A DNA stretch of 64,000 nt from Paenibacillus_AM sp052180255 (GTDB lineage Bacteria > Bacillota > Bacilli > Paenibacillales > NBRC-103111), in contig NZ_CP197466.1 of NCBI RefSeq assembly GCF_052180255.1, positions 2,046,001 to 2,110,000 on the forward strand. Direction: 5' to 3'. The notes under the pieces are model-generated. The model did no database searches, was not told where the DNA came from, and saw only the letters and a list, made by a program, of their open reading frames with translations. Below, piece after piece: positions 15,982-25,255 of this stretch. A program made the translations under genes and the position numbers. How positions within the stretch are numbered: position 1 is the stretch's first letter; each line of letters begins with the position of its first letter.

Positions 15982-16005
15982 TCACATTTGATGACTTTTT
16001 GTTGA

Positions 16006-16060
16006 TTTAATAAGAATTTAATAAATGCTTCACAAGGTTTTTAGTTTTACTGCCTATGAT
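16006..16060 (+). promoter_or_regulatory. Direct-repeat response-regulator site and promoter of the envelope-stress cluster
   Basis: TTTAATAA occurs twice (16006-16013 and 16017-16024), 11 bp apart, the phasing used by OmpR-family dimers. The repeats end just before a poor -35 (about 16032-16037), with TATGAT (16055-16060) as -10. An OmpR-family regulator is encoded in the same cluster, so positive autoregulation is inferred. Confidence 0.45.
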
Positions 16061-16102
16061 TGATCTTGTGAGTCAAATATCTTATTTTTCAGGAGGTAGA
16101 AC

Positions 16103-17026
16103 ATGAAGAAGAAATGGTTAATGCTAGGTGGAGCACTAGGTATTAGTAGCGTCATGATGATTACAACAGGAGTAAGTGCATTTGCGAGTACATCCGGGTA
16201 TGACGCGTATAAATCTGCACTGAAGAACACAAGAACGATTCAAAATGTAGCTGTGCAGGCATCCGCTTCTTTGCAGGACAATGGCAATGTTCTTGCTAGC
16301 GCGGCAGGTAACTTCAAGATCAATCTAAACACGCAGACAGCGAGCGGTAGTGCGGATATGAATGTGAGTGGTGCAACACAGTCTGTTAACTTCTATAAGC
16401 TGAAAGATCAGACCGTACTTAAATCGAGTAGCAATGATACGTATTATGTCGAACAAGAACGCGACAAAGAAAAGAAAAAGAACGATGCAAAAGAAACGCT
16501 AGATCCGCAAATTTCGCAACAAGTTGAGACGGTTATTGATGCGCTAGTAGGGAACTTGAAGGATTACGTCGCTGTAGATGCGAAGACAGATGGTTCCAAG
16601 GAGATTACAGCTCAGCTGGATAATTCACAAATTCCAGCCGTTGTGAACGGGATCGCACCGATTATGATTAAACAAGCTTCCAATCATAAGCAAGATCGAG
16701 AGAAGAAAGATAACAATGCGAATGGACTTCCATTTAATGGCGATGTACTTCAAGCTGCGACACCTCAATTGACGCAAGATATTAAGATTGAGAAGGTTTC
16801 CTTCAATGCTAATATTAACGCTGACAATTATATTGAGCATCAAGAAGCTGACATCACGATTTCCGGTAAAGATGCTAGCGGTACAGCGCATCAAGTGACT
16901 GTACACCTGCAGGCAAACCTTTCGGGTTATAACACAACAACACCGGATTCGATAGATCTTTCTGGTAAAAAAGTTCAACAAATGGATAATCATCAACATG
17001 GTAAGTTTCATGGTGACAATAAATAA
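16103..17026 (+). CDS. Secreted hypothetical protein with beta-rich, LolA-like architecture
   Basis: A clear signal peptide (residues 1-28; MKKKWLMLGGALGISSVMM, then SAFAS cleavage) precedes 280 residues of alternating polar and apolar strands. Examples are ASAAGNFKINLNTQTASGSADMNVSG and KVSFNANINADNYIEHQEADITISGKDASGTAHQVTVHLQANLSGYN. This layout recalls lipid-binding LolA/LppX-like folds, but I recognise no family. A Lys/Asp/Asn-rich linker lies near residue 200 and the C-terminus is His-rich (DNHQHGKFHGDNK). It is the first gene of a cluster with an ABC exporter and a two-component system, so it may be an envelope sensor or client. Confidence 0.6.
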   Translation: MKKKWLMLGGALGISSVMMITTGVSAFASTSGYDAYKSALKNTRTIQNVAVQASASLQDNGNVLASAAGNFKINLNTQTASGSADMNVSGATQSVNFYKLKDQTVLKSSSNDTYYVEQERDKEKKKNDAKETLDPQISQQVETVIDALVGNLKDYVAVDAKTDGSKEITAQLDNSQIPAVVNGIAPIMIKQASNHKQDREKKDNNANGLPFNGDVLQAATPQLTQDIKIEKVSFNANINADNYIEHQEADITISGKDASGTAHQVTVHLQANLSGYNTTTPDSIDLSGKKVQQMDNHQHGKFHGDNK

Positions 17027-17048
17027 TTGAAGTACCGATGACGGAACA

Positions 17049-17086
17049 GCAGCAGATAGGCTTTTACTCAGCGTCTATCTGTTGCA
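17049..17086 (+). other. Intercistronic hairpin without T run
   Basis: CAGCAGATAG pairs with CTATCTGTTG between the secreted-protein gene and the ABC gene. No T run follows, so it is more likely an mRNA processing or stability element than a terminator. It could give the first gene higher expression than the rest. Confidence 0.5.
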
Positions 17087-17113
17087 TCACCATATGAAGG
17101 AGGAATCATCCAA

Positions 17114-17851
17114 ATGGATCCGATATTAGAGACGCATCAACTTACGAAAGTATTCCGTAATAACAGAGGGATTCGAGATATCAGTCTGCAGTTAAATGCC
17201 GGTGATGTGTATGGATTACTTGGGCCGAATGGGGCAGGCAAGACAACATTTTTGAAGCTCATTACAGGTTTGATCCGTGCGGATCAAGGGAAGATTACAC
17301 TTTTTAATGGAGACCTAATCGATCAATTTGAAGAGGGCATGCAGCATGTCGGCTGTATGATTGAATCAGCAGATTTTCATGATTTTATAACTGCATGGCA
17401 ATATTTGAAGTTAGTTGGTCGATTCTATCCGAATATTACGGATCAACGAATTACGGAGGTATTAGAGGTTGTAGGCTTGATCCAAGTTCGCAAAGATAAA
17501 ATCAAGAATTATTCGACCGGCATGAAGCAGAAATTAGCACTTGCTGCGGCTATTTTGCCGAATCCGAAGTTTGTTATTTTGGATGAACCTACGAACGGTC
17601 TGGACATTGAAGGCACGGTTATGTTTCGACGGCTTATTAAACAGTTGTCTGAGGAGCATGGAACCACATTCCTCATCTCTAGTCATATGATCCACGAACT
17701 GGAGCAACTATGTAATCGCGTGGGGATTATTGTCGATGGGCAATTGATTCAAGAAGGGTATGTATCTCATTTGTTGGAGAGCCAGCAATCGCTGGAACAA
17801 TTCTATATTCACGAATTAGAATGCAGGAAAGGGGAGAAGGAAAGTGTATAA
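17114..17851 (+). CDS. ABC transporter ATP-binding protein (BcrA/LptB-like drug or lantibiotic type)
   Basis: The 245-residue ATPase has Walker A GPNGAGKTT, a signature read as YSTGMKQKLALAAA, Walker B FVILDEPTNGLD and the H-loop SSH. The STGM(K/R) signature is typical of BcrA/CcmA-type exporters of bacitracin, lantibiotics or lipids. AGGAGG precedes the ATG. The stop overlaps the permease GTG by 8 bases. Confidence 0.9.
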   Translation: MDPILETHQLTKVFRNNRGIRDISLQLNAGDVYGLLGPNGAGKTTFLKLITGLIRADQGKITLFNGDLIDQFEEGMQHVGCMIESADFHDFITAWQYLKLVGRFYPNITDQRITEVLEVVGLIQVRKDKIKNYSTGMKQKLALAAAILPNPKFVILDEPTNGLDIEGTVMFRRLIKQLSEEHGTTFLISSHMIHELEQLCNRVGIIVDGQLIQEGYVSHLLESQQSLEQFYIHELECRKGEKESV

Positions 17852-18590
17852 ATGGAGGGTTGGGTTTATCAATGAACTATGGTTGCTCTTATATCGTAAG
17901 AAAATGATAGCATTCTTCGCATTCTCGATCATTCTTCCGATTCTGCTAGCCGTGTCACTTCACGCATTACAGCCTATATTGGGACTTGTAGCGGTTAGCC
18001 AATCCTTTCCGATTCAGATGTTAAGTATTTATACGGTGGTATGGATTCCCCTCTTCATCTTAACTATGACGGCAGATCTTTTTCCAAGTGAAGTGGCAAC
18101 ACGAACCTTGAAGCTTGCTTTCTTACGGCCAAATACGAGATTTCAAGTGTTCTGTGCGAAGGTTACAGCAATCGCTGTGGGGATTGGTGCGTTACTTGTA
18201 TTATTAGGCGTGGTAACGTTAATTTGTAATGTATTTGCTGGTACAGCCCTTAGTTTCACAGAGGGAATTGGCGTATTGAAGGCCTATGCTGCTGCTTTCG
18301 TTGCGATGGTCGCGCTATCTGCTGTCTTTGTTTTTGTAGCTCAATTTTTCAAGAGTGCGAGTGGGTTTATGGTATCTGCCATTGTACTTTATGTGCTACT
18401 TAAAATTTCACCATTTCTACTGAGCGCCATGTCTACGTTCTCACCAGCTTCCTATACTGACTGGCATATGCTATGGATTAGTCATACCGTCGCGGTAGGT
18501 AAATTATGGTCCACCTCACTATACTTGTTATCCAGCTGTGTGTTGTTTTTTACTCTAGGTTACTATATATTTGATCGAAAAGAAGTGTAA
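17844..18590 (+). CDS. ABC-2 type permease
   Basis: The 248-residue integral membrane protein has about six hydrophobic segments (residues ~20-45, 60-80, 105-130, 145-165, 175-200, 220-240). The start FINELWLLLYRKKMIAFFAFSIILPILLAV is typical of ABC-2 half-permeases. The GTG start follows GGGGAGAAGGAAA and overlaps the ATPase gene, indicating a complex. Confidence 0.85.
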   Translation: MYKWRVGFINELWLLLYRKKMIAFFAFSIILPILLAVSLHALQPILGLVAVSQSFPIQMLSIYTVVWIPLFILTMTADLFPSEVATRTLKLAFLRPNTRFQVFCAKVTAIAVGIGALLVLLGVVTLICNVFAGTALSFTEGIGVLKAYAAAFVAMVALSAVFVFVAQFFKSASGFMVSAIVLYVLLKISPFLLSAMSTFSPASYTDWHMLWISHTVAVGKLWSTSLYLLSSCVLFFTLGYYIFDRKEV

Positions 18591-18605
18591 ACGGGGAATC
18601 TACCG

Positions 18606-20087
18606 ATGTCGATTCGTATTAAGTTACTGCTCTCGTATGCAGCCATGTTAATTATTCCGCTAGTTATCACATTTTTCACAGCTATACTCTTGACTGTCGT
18701 ATTTCGTGGTGATCTTCAGACCATCCGTGAGCAATATGGAGCAGGTGCCCATCGCATGTTTGAAGATCAACATGTGGAAGGCATATTGAAGGAGATGAAA
18801 CGATCGGTTGAGAAGAATCCTTCCATTCTGTTCGATTCGAGTTACTTGTCTGATCTGGATCAGGAGTTGTTAGGGAATAAATCCAATTTGATTGTACGTA
18901 AGGATCAAAGGGTTATCTACACATCACCTTCATTGCAACACTCGGATATTCTGAATCATTTACCCGCATTTGAAGATTCAGGACATTTGGAGAGAGGTGA
19001 GGCAGAACACGTTGGGAAGGAGCTCATTTCGTTCGGCCACTTTGATTTTAGATTCGCTGACCAAACACCCGGCAGTGTCATTGTAATGACAACCTTGAAT
19101 CCTTTGGTGAATTTTGCTCAGAAATTTTTCCCGATTCTCTTTATCACCAGTATTATTATTCTGATTCTGACGAATACATTACTGACGTATTTCGTATCTA
19201 GAAGTATCATACGACCTCTTACGAAGTTGAAGAATGCCATGAAACGTATTGAAGCAGGCGATTTGGAATTTCAAGTTGAACCGACGAGTAGGGATGAGAT
19301 CGGGGAGCTTAGTGTTGCCTTCGAACAAATGCGAAACCAGCTGCAGCATTCGATTCATACGCAAATCCAATATGAAGAGAATCGAAAAGAACTTATATCG
19401 AACATATCCCATGATCTTAGAACTCCTTTAACTGCGATCAGAGGGTATGTTGATGGTCTGGGAGACGGAATTGCAGACACACAGGAGAAAAGACAGAAAT
19501 ACATCGATATCATATCTTCCAAAGCAGAAGAGATGGACCACTTGATCGATGAGCTATTCTTATATTCCAAACTGGATTTGAACCGATTGCCATTTCAATT
19601 TGAAATCGTTGATTTTCACGTATTTTTATTGGATTTATCGGAAGAACTTGAATTTGATCTCGGCAAACAAGGTGTCCATTATTCATCGAATATTACATTA
19701 GAACCGGAGACCTATGTGTTGGTCGATCGAGACAAACTTAAGCGGGTATTCGCGAATATTATTGATAATGGATTAAAGTATATGGACAAAACGGAGAAAA
19801 CGATTCATTTAACGGCTTTTATGACAAAAGATGACGTTGTTATTCAGTTGAAGGATAATGGCCAGGGAATAGAACCAGACGCACTGCCGTTTGTATTCGA
19901 ACGGTTTTATCGCGCAGATCTATCACGAAACAGTCACACGGGGGGAAGCGGGCTTGGCCTCGCGATTACCAAACAAATTATGGATGGTCATGAAGGCACG
20001 ATTCAAGCAGATAGTACGGTTGGTGAGAGTACATGTATTACAATGACCTTACCTCGGAGAAATCATAAAGTTGGTGACCAACAATGA
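18606..20087 (+). CDS. Sensor histidine kinase
   Basis: The 493-residue membrane kinase has TM1 (about 7-30), an extracytoplasmic sensor of ~135 residues, TM2 (about 175-198), HAMP (RSIIRPLTKLKNAMKRIEAGDLEFQ), HisKA (ISHDLRTPLTAIRGY, phospho-His near 267) and HATPase_c with N box (FANIIDNGLKYM), G1 (LKDNGQGI) and G2 (HTGGSGLGLAI). It senses an envelope signal, perhaps linked to the adjacent exporter. It overlaps the response-regulator gene by 4 bases; kinase before regulator is the less common order. Confidence 0.95.
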   Translation: MSIRIKLLLSYAAMLIIPLVITFFTAILLTVVFRGDLQTIREQYGAGAHRMFEDQHVEGILKEMKRSVEKNPSILFDSSYLSDLDQELLGNKSNLIVRKDQRVIYTSPSLQHSDILNHLPAFEDSGHLERGEAEHVGKELISFGHFDFRFADQTPGSVIVMTTLNPLVNFAQKFFPILFITSIIILILTNTLLTYFVSRSIIRPLTKLKNAMKRIEAGDLEFQVEPTSRDEIGELSVAFEQMRNQLQHSIHTQIQYEENRKELISNISHDLRTPLTAIRGYVDGLGDGIADTQEKRQKYIDIISSKAEEMDHLIDELFLYSKLDLNRLPFQFEIVDFHVFLLDLSEELEFDLGKQGVHYSSNITLEPETYVLVDRDKLKRVFANIIDNGLKYMDKTEKTIHLTAFMTKDDVVIQLKDNGQGIEPDALPFVFERFYRADLSRNSHTGGSGLGLAITKQIMDGHEGTIQADSTVGESTCITMTLPRRNHKVGDQQ

Positions 20088-20770
20088 AGCAAGTTCTAAT
20101 TGTAGAAGATGAGAAAGTCATTGCGGAGCTGGAAAGAGATTATTTAGAGGTTCATGGTTTTAAAGTAGATATCGCGACGGATGGCGAGTCGGGGTTAAAG
20201 CTAGGGATGAGCGGGGAGTACGATTTAATTATTTTGGATTTGATGCTTCCACGAATCAATGGTTTTGATGTCTGTAGACAAATTCGTGAGAAGCATAATG
20301 TACCTATTCTAATGGTTACTGCGAAGAAAGAAGATATCGATGTGATTCGTGGTTTAGGTCTTGGAGCAGATGACTATATTACCAAACCATTCAAACCGGG
20401 TGAATTGGTTGCAAGGGTGAAAGCCCATTTAGCTAGGTATGAGCGACTGATTGGTAGCAAGGAAAATAAAGAAGAGATCCGCATTCACGGCCTCTTGATC
20501 GATTATGGATCACGAAGAGTATTTGTACATGATCAAGAGGTGATACTTACGGCGAAGGAGTTCGATTTACTATATTTTCTAGCCTTAAATCCCAACCGTG
20601 TCTTCAGCAAAGATCAATTGTTCGAGAAATTATGGGGAATGGATGCGCTAGGCGACTCACAGACAGTAACTGTCCATATCCGGAAACTAAGAGAGAAAAT
20701 TGAGATAGATGCATCCAAAGCCCAATACATTGAGACGTTATGGGGCGCAGGGTATCGATTTCGATTGTAA
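20084..20770 (+). CDS. OmpR/PhoB-family response regulator
   Basis: The 228-residue protein has a receiver domain with acidic pocket E8/D9, phospho-acceptor Asp52 (IILDLMLP), Thr in MVTAKK and Lys in YITKPFKPGEL. The C-terminal winged helix is LTAKEFDLLYFLALNPNRVFSKDQLFEKLWG...VTVHIRKLREKIE. It most likely activates the TTTAATAA direct repeats upstream of the cluster. Confidence 0.95.
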   Translation: MKQVLIVEDEKVIAELERDYLEVHGFKVDIATDGESGLKLGMSGEYDLIILDLMLPRINGFDVCRQIREKHNVPILMVTAKKEDIDVIRGLGLGADDYITKPFKPGELVARVKAHLARYERLIGSKENKEEIRIHGLLIDYGSRRVFVHDQEVILTAKEFDLLYFLALNPNRVFSKDQLFEKLWGMDALGDSQTVTVHIRKLREKIEIDASKAQYIETLWGAGYRFRL

Positions 20771-20774
20771 AGAG

Positions 20775-20818
20775 AACAGATCTTCTTGGTAGGAATCCAA
20801 GCGAAGATCTGTTTTTGT
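20775..20818 (+). terminator. Terminator of the envelope-stress cluster
   Basis: AACAGATCTTC pairs with GAAGATCTGTT around TTGG/CCAA, followed by TTTTTG. Confidence 0.9.
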
Positions 20819-20996
20819 TTTATTGGATGGTTGTCATGATTATGCTTATCCTTGGAAACGCTAAGTTAGTGCGGGATGCTGCAGACATGCATGTATAATA
20901 TTTGATCCAAGATGAAAGGTTCGTACGTGCATTTACAGCATGTGATATAATATTGGATTAATACGAACTACTACACACGTAAAATGAGGGATTACA

Positions 20997-22313
20997 ATGA
21001 ACATACGTAAATTACGATTATTCGATACAGGCAATATGCATTCAAGTGAAGACCGAGATGAAATTGAAAAGGATTATGCGCGTTTAATTCAATCGCCATC
21101 ATTCAGACGGCTGCAAGGGAAATCCCAAGTGTTTGGTGCGGGGAGTGGCGATTATTATCGGACAAGACTGACCCATTCCCTTGAAGTTTCTCAAATTGCC
21201 AGAGAAGTCGCGAGAAAGCTAGGTAAGAATTATGCCTTCTTGGAAAAAAAAGAACATCCAGGACTCATGATTCAACCAGAGGTTGTTGAGATTGCGGCAC
21301 TAGCTCATGACTTGGGGCATCCACCTTTTGGACATAAAGGGGAAGAAGTACTTAATGACTTGCTAACAGCACAATTTGGGCAATTTTATGAAGGGAATGC
21401 ACAAAATTTTCGCATATTAATGTTTTTGGAAAAGCGTGCGGGCAGCGGAAGTGGTCTTGATCTGAGTGCGTCTGTTTTATTGTCCATTAATAAATATCCT
21501 TGTTGCTTAGATGCACCCGGCAGATTAAAGGGAGTGTATGCAGCGGAATGGGAAGGCATTAACTACTTGCGTGAAGCTTGGAGAATGCCCAAAGATTGCG
21601 CAACTCTTGAAGCGCAGCTCATGGATTTGTGCGATGACATTGCCTATTCCACGCATGATATTGAAGATGGTATTCGAGCAGGTAAAATCCAAATGACCCG
21701 TAGTTTCCTTGAGGATGAACGTTTGATTGCACACCTAAGTCAAGAAATTATCGAAGATCAAGGTAATTCCCATATAGCTTGGGATGAGATCGATGTGACC
21801 GCGATGGTCAAGCAAGTACTGGATCAATATTTGCAGCAGTGGGAAGCGATCTATGCGGAGTGTGATTTGGAAGTATCTCGCACAAGACGAGAGATGAAAG
21901 CACAATGGGTGAGTAAATTTGCGCAGCATGTAGGGATTATTGATGATCCTGCTACAGGTTGGAAAAAAGTTACGCTAGTTCGTGAGGGGAAGCAGGACTT
22001 GGAGTTGCTTCGTACAATGGAAATTTTGAAAAAACTAGCTTGGGTGACACTTGTGAAAGATTTCCGTGTGCAGCGCTTGCAAAAACGCAGTGAAATCATG
22101 TTGCAGCGCTTGTGGGAGAGCTTTATTCATTATGAAACAGGTCGTCTTATTCTTCCACCAGATTGGATCGAGAGTTACGAGCAAAATAAGGGGAATTGGC
22201 CGTGGGAACGGCTTGTGGCCGATTACATCTCGGGAATGACAGATGCTTATGCGGAGAAAGTATATATGGAGTTATTCGCCAGCAGATCAGGCTCGATCTA
22301 TGAGCTGGATTAA
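20997..22313 (+). CDS. dgt: dGTPase-like HD-domain triphosphohydrolase
   Basis: The 438-residue protein starts with the dGTPase-type segment SPSFRRLQGKSQVFGAG and RTRLTHSLEVSQIAREVARKLG. The HD motif is AALAHDLGHPPFGHKGEEVL, and the second metal-ligand Asp lies in CDDIAYSTHDIEDGI. dGTPases hydrolyse dGTP to deoxyguanosine and triphosphate and tune dNTP pools. GAGGG precedes the ATG. It lies one transcription unit away from nrdIEF, which makes dNDPs. Confidence 0.88.
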   Translation: MNIRKLRLFDTGNMHSSEDRDEIEKDYARLIQSPSFRRLQGKSQVFGAGSGDYYRTRLTHSLEVSQIAREVARKLGKNYAFLEKKEHPGLMIQPEVVEIAALAHDLGHPPFGHKGEEVLNDLLTAQFGQFYEGNAQNFRILMFLEKRAGSGSGLDLSASVLLSINKYPCCLDAPGRLKGVYAAEWEGINYLREAWRMPKDCATLEAQLMDLCDDIAYSTHDIEDGIRAGKIQMTRSFLEDERLIAHLSQEIIEDQGNSHIAWDEIDVTAMVKQVLDQYLQQWEAIYAECDLEVSRTRREMKAQWVSKFAQHVGIIDDPATGWKKVTLVREGKQDLELLRTMEILKKLAWVTLVKDFRVQRLQKRSEIMLQRLWESFIHYETGRLILPPDWIESYEQNKGNWPWERLVADYISGMTDAYAEKVYMELFASRSGSIYELD

Positions 22314-22344
22314 TTCTTAATGAAACATTTTTGCAAAAAAAACC

Positions 22345-22373
22345 TTGACCCGCAAATAGAGTAGGACTATAAT
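22345..22373 (+). promoter_or_regulatory. Promoter of the thrS T-box leader
   Basis: TTGACC (22345-22350), 17-bp spacer, TATAAT (22368-22373). This is one of the best sigma-A promoters in the window. Confidence 0.8.
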
Positions 22374-22384
22374 CATAAACCAAG

Positions 22385-22690
22385 AACCAAATAATGGCTT
22401 TGATCTAAGACATGATTCATGTTACGGACTGCACAGAGAGAGAAGTGATTGGTGCAAGCTTCTCCTGATTCGAATATGATATTACCCCTTAGTAGCCGTG
22501 ATGTTGAACCCAGAGTACTTGCTTTGGTTGTAAGCCTCACCGTCCCATCCTCGATAACGGATGCTGATTAAGGACGCTGCATGTGCGTGGTTTGGTGCGA
22601 TTGCCCAAGCACGAACGAATGCAGGTCGAATTAGGGTGGAACCACGAGCTTGAACGCACTCGTCCCTTGGGAAGAGATGCGTTTTTTTGC
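22385..22690 (+). promoter_or_regulatory. T-box riboswitch controlling thrS
   Basis: The T-box core AGGGTGGAACCACG lies at 22633-22646, the Stem I GA motif near 22430, and a terminator at 22653-22688. Uncharged tRNA-Thr would stabilise the antiterminator and allow thrS transcription. A threonine codon (ACC) lies in the probable specifier region near 22493, but I have not folded the stem. Confidence 0.9.
22653..22688 (+). terminator. T-box terminator
   Basis: AACGCA (22653-22658) pairs with TGCGTT (22678-22683) and a T run follows. The T-box antiterminator sequence overlaps its upstream side. Confidence 0.85.
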
Positions 22691-22732
22691 GTTCAAATTT
22701 TGGGTTACACACATCGGACTGGAGGGTTAAAT

Positions 22733-24649
22733 ATGGGAATTCAAGTATCATTATTAGGTGGAGAAGTTCGGGGATTTGAGCGGGGTACAACAATTGAGCA
22801 GGTGGCGGCATCCATTAGTACAGGACTTCGCAAAAATGCCATCGCAGGTAAAATTAACGGTCAGCTTGTTGATTTACAGCACGAGATTACAGAGGATTGC
22901 CAAGTTGAAATCGTGGTGCTCGATAGTAAAGACGGTTTGGAAATCTATCGTCACAGCACAGCACATTTGATGGCGCAAGCGATTGTTCGTATATTTGGGC
23001 AGCAGTCCGTTAAGCTAGGGATCGGACCTGTAATTGAAGATGGATTTTACTACGATATTGATATCGATAAGCCATTGTCGACAGATGATTTAGCGAATAT
23101 TGAAAAAGAAATGCAGCAGATCGTAAAAGAAAACCACCCGATTGTTCGCTGCGAGGTGAGTCGTGAAAATGCAATTGATCGTTTTACAAACTTGAATGAG
23201 AACTTGAAACTGGAGATTATTCAAGATTTGCCGGTGGATGCAACACTTTCCCTTTATACACAAGGTGAATTTACGGATTTATGCCGTGGACCCCATCTTC
23301 CGTCAACAGGTGCAATCAAAGCATTTAAGCTAACGAATGTCGCGGGAGCTTATTGGCGTGGCGATGCAAAGAATAAAATGCTGCAGCGCATTTATGGAAC
23401 TGCTTTTCCGAAGAAATCACAACTAGAAGATCATTTAGCAATGCTAGAAGAAGCAAAGAAACGTGACCATCGAAAGTTAGGTAAAGAGTTAGGGCTGTTC
23501 ATGTTCTCGGAAGAAGCACCTGGTATGCCGTTCTATTTACCGAAGGGAATGGCGATGCGCACGGAGCTAGAGAACTTCTCACGTGAGCTGCAAGTGAAGC
23601 AAGATTATGATGAGGTAAAAACACCATTAATGATGAATCAACGTTTGTGGGAGCAGTCGGGACATTGGGATCATTATCGCGAGAACATGTATTTTACAGA
23701 TGTAGATGATACAAAGTTCGCTTTGAAACCAATGAACTGCCCAGGACACATGCTGGTTTATAAAAATAGCCTGCACTCGTACCGCGAACTACCGATTCGT
23801 ATCTCGGAATTTGGTCAAGTGCATCGTCACGAATTCTCAGGCGCACTTAATGGCATGATGCGTGTACGTACTTTTTGCCAAGATGATGCTCATATCTTCG
23901 TGCGTCCGGATCAAATTGAAGAAGAAATTGGTCGAGTGATTGCGCTAATCGATCAGATTTATCAAGTGTTCGGGTTTGAATATAAGATAGAGCTTTCAAC
24001 TCGCCCAGAAGATTCACTCGGATCCGCTGAGCTTTGGGAGCAGGCGGAAAATGCCCTACAAAGTGTACTCGATCGACGCGGTGTAGAGTACCGATTGAAC
24101 CCGGGGGATGGGGCATTTTACGGACCGAAGATTGATTTTCACATTTTTGATGCGCTTAAGCGCAGTTGGCAGTGTGGTACAATCCAGCTTGATTTCCAGA
24201 TGCCTGAGAAGTTCGATTTGAACTACATTGGTGAGGACAATCAGAAGCATCGACCTGTCGTTATTCACCGAGCAGTGTACGGCTCTATTGATCGTTTTAT
24301 GGGAATCTTGACTGAACATTATGCAGGGGCGTTCCCGCTATGGATGGCACCGGTTCAAGCGAAGATCTTGCCGGTATCGGAGAATTACATCGACTACGCA
24401 CTGCAAGTTAAACAATCCTTAGAGGATGCAGGTATTCGTGTAGAAGTTGACATTCGTAATGAGAAGCTCGGATACAAAATAAGGGAAGCCCAACTTGAGA
24501 AAGTTCCTTACATGCTTGTTCTGGGTGAAAATGAGAAAAATGCAAATGCGGTTGCTATTCGTAAACGCGGCGAGGGCGATCAAGGAACAAAAGAGATCAT
24601 GGAGTTCGTCGTACAAGTTAAGGAAGAAATCGCAACGAAGAAAGCTTGA
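22733..24649 (+). CDS. thrS: Threonine-tRNA ligase
   Basis: The 638-residue enzyme has an N-terminal TGS domain (about 1-65), the editing domain with HSTAHLMAQA and TDLCRGPHLPSTG, the class II catalytic core (GMPFYLPKGM; MNCPGHMLVYKNS; EFGQVHRHEFSGALNGMMRVRTFCQDDAHIF) and an anticodon-binding C-terminus (VPYMLVLGENEKN). ATG 22733 follows GGAGGG. Expression is set by the T-box upstream. Confidence 0.98.
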   Translation: MGIQVSLLGGEVRGFERGTTIEQVAASISTGLRKNAIAGKINGQLVDLQHEITEDCQVEIVVLDSKDGLEIYRHSTAHLMAQAIVRIFGQQSVKLGIGPVIEDGFYYDIDIDKPLSTDDLANIEKEMQQIVKENHPIVRCEVSRENAIDRFTNLNENLKLEIIQDLPVDATLSLYTQGEFTDLCRGPHLPSTGAIKAFKLTNVAGAYWRGDAKNKMLQRIYGTAFPKKSQLEDHLAMLEEAKKRDHRKLGKELGLFMFSEEAPGMPFYLPKGMAMRTELENFSRELQVKQDYDEVKTPLMMNQRLWEQSGHWDHYRENMYFTDVDDTKFALKPMNCPGHMLVYKNSLHSYRELPIRISEFGQVHRHEFSGALNGMMRVRTFCQDDAHIFVRPDQIEEEIGRVIALIDQIYQVFGFEYKIELSTRPEDSLGSAELWEQAENALQSVLDRRGVEYRLNPGDGAFYGPKIDFHIFDALKRSWQCGTIQLDFQMPEKFDLNYIGEDNQKHRPVVIHRAVYGSIDRFMGILTEHYAGAFPLWMAPVQAKILPVSENYIDYALQVKQSLEDAGIRVEVDIRNEKLGYKIREAQLEKVPYMLVLGENEKNANAVAIRKRGEGDQGTKEIMEFVVQVKEEIATKKA

Positions 24650-24708
24650 CATCTTATATCTTCATGGTACAATCTACCATATTCTACAAGGACGAGGAGT
24701 GATCTGAA

Positions 24709-25251
24709 GTGAAAGAAATGACGATACGACCGATTCAAATTAGTGATGCTGCGGGGTTTCAACGGATTTGTACGCAAGATGCCGTCCTTACGAATATGCT
24801 TTTTCTTCCGAGTCTGCGTATAGATGTTATGGAGAATAGGATCCGTAATTTGGGCACAAATCAATATGAGTTCGTTGCTGAAATTGAGGGTAAAGTAGTC
24901 GGGTTTGTTGGGTTAGTGCAAGGGCAAAATGCACGTCGCTCGCATACTGGCGATTTATATCTCGGCGTAGATAGTGACCATCATAGGCAGGGAATTGGGT
25001 TAGCACTAATGTCCAAGATATTGGAATTAGCTGATGATTGGCTCATGCTAGAACGTGTGGAATTAGGTGTCCTCGCTACGAATCCAGGAGCAAAGGCATT
25101 ATATGAAAAATTAGGGTTCACTGTTGAAGGTGTAAAAAAAGGAAGTATTAAATCGCTTGGCAGATTTGTGGACGAAATTGCCATGTGCAGATTGCGTCCC
25201 AATGGACAAATCGTGACGCAGCAAGAAATCGGAGTAACCAATGGGGGATAA
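24709..25251 (+). CDS. GNAT-family N-acetyltransferase
   Basis: The 180-residue protein has the acetyl-CoA-binding motif A LYLGVDSDHHRQGIGLALMSKIL and motif B NPGAKALYEKLGFTVEG, as in RimI/YhhY-type acetyltransferases. GTG 24709 is chosen because GAGGAG lies 9 bases before it. The substrate is unknown. It is probably co-transcribed with the next GNAT gene, five bases away. Confidence 0.85.
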   Translation: MKEMTIRPIQISDAAGFQRICTQDAVLTNMLFLPSLRIDVMENRIRNLGTNQYEFVAEIEGKVVGFVGLVQGQNARRSHTGDLYLGVDSDHHRQGIGLALMSKILELADDWLMLERVELGVLATNPGAKALYEKLGFTVEGVKKGSIKSLGRFVDEIAMCRLRPNGQIVTQQEIGVTNGG

Positions 25252-25255
25252 ATCA

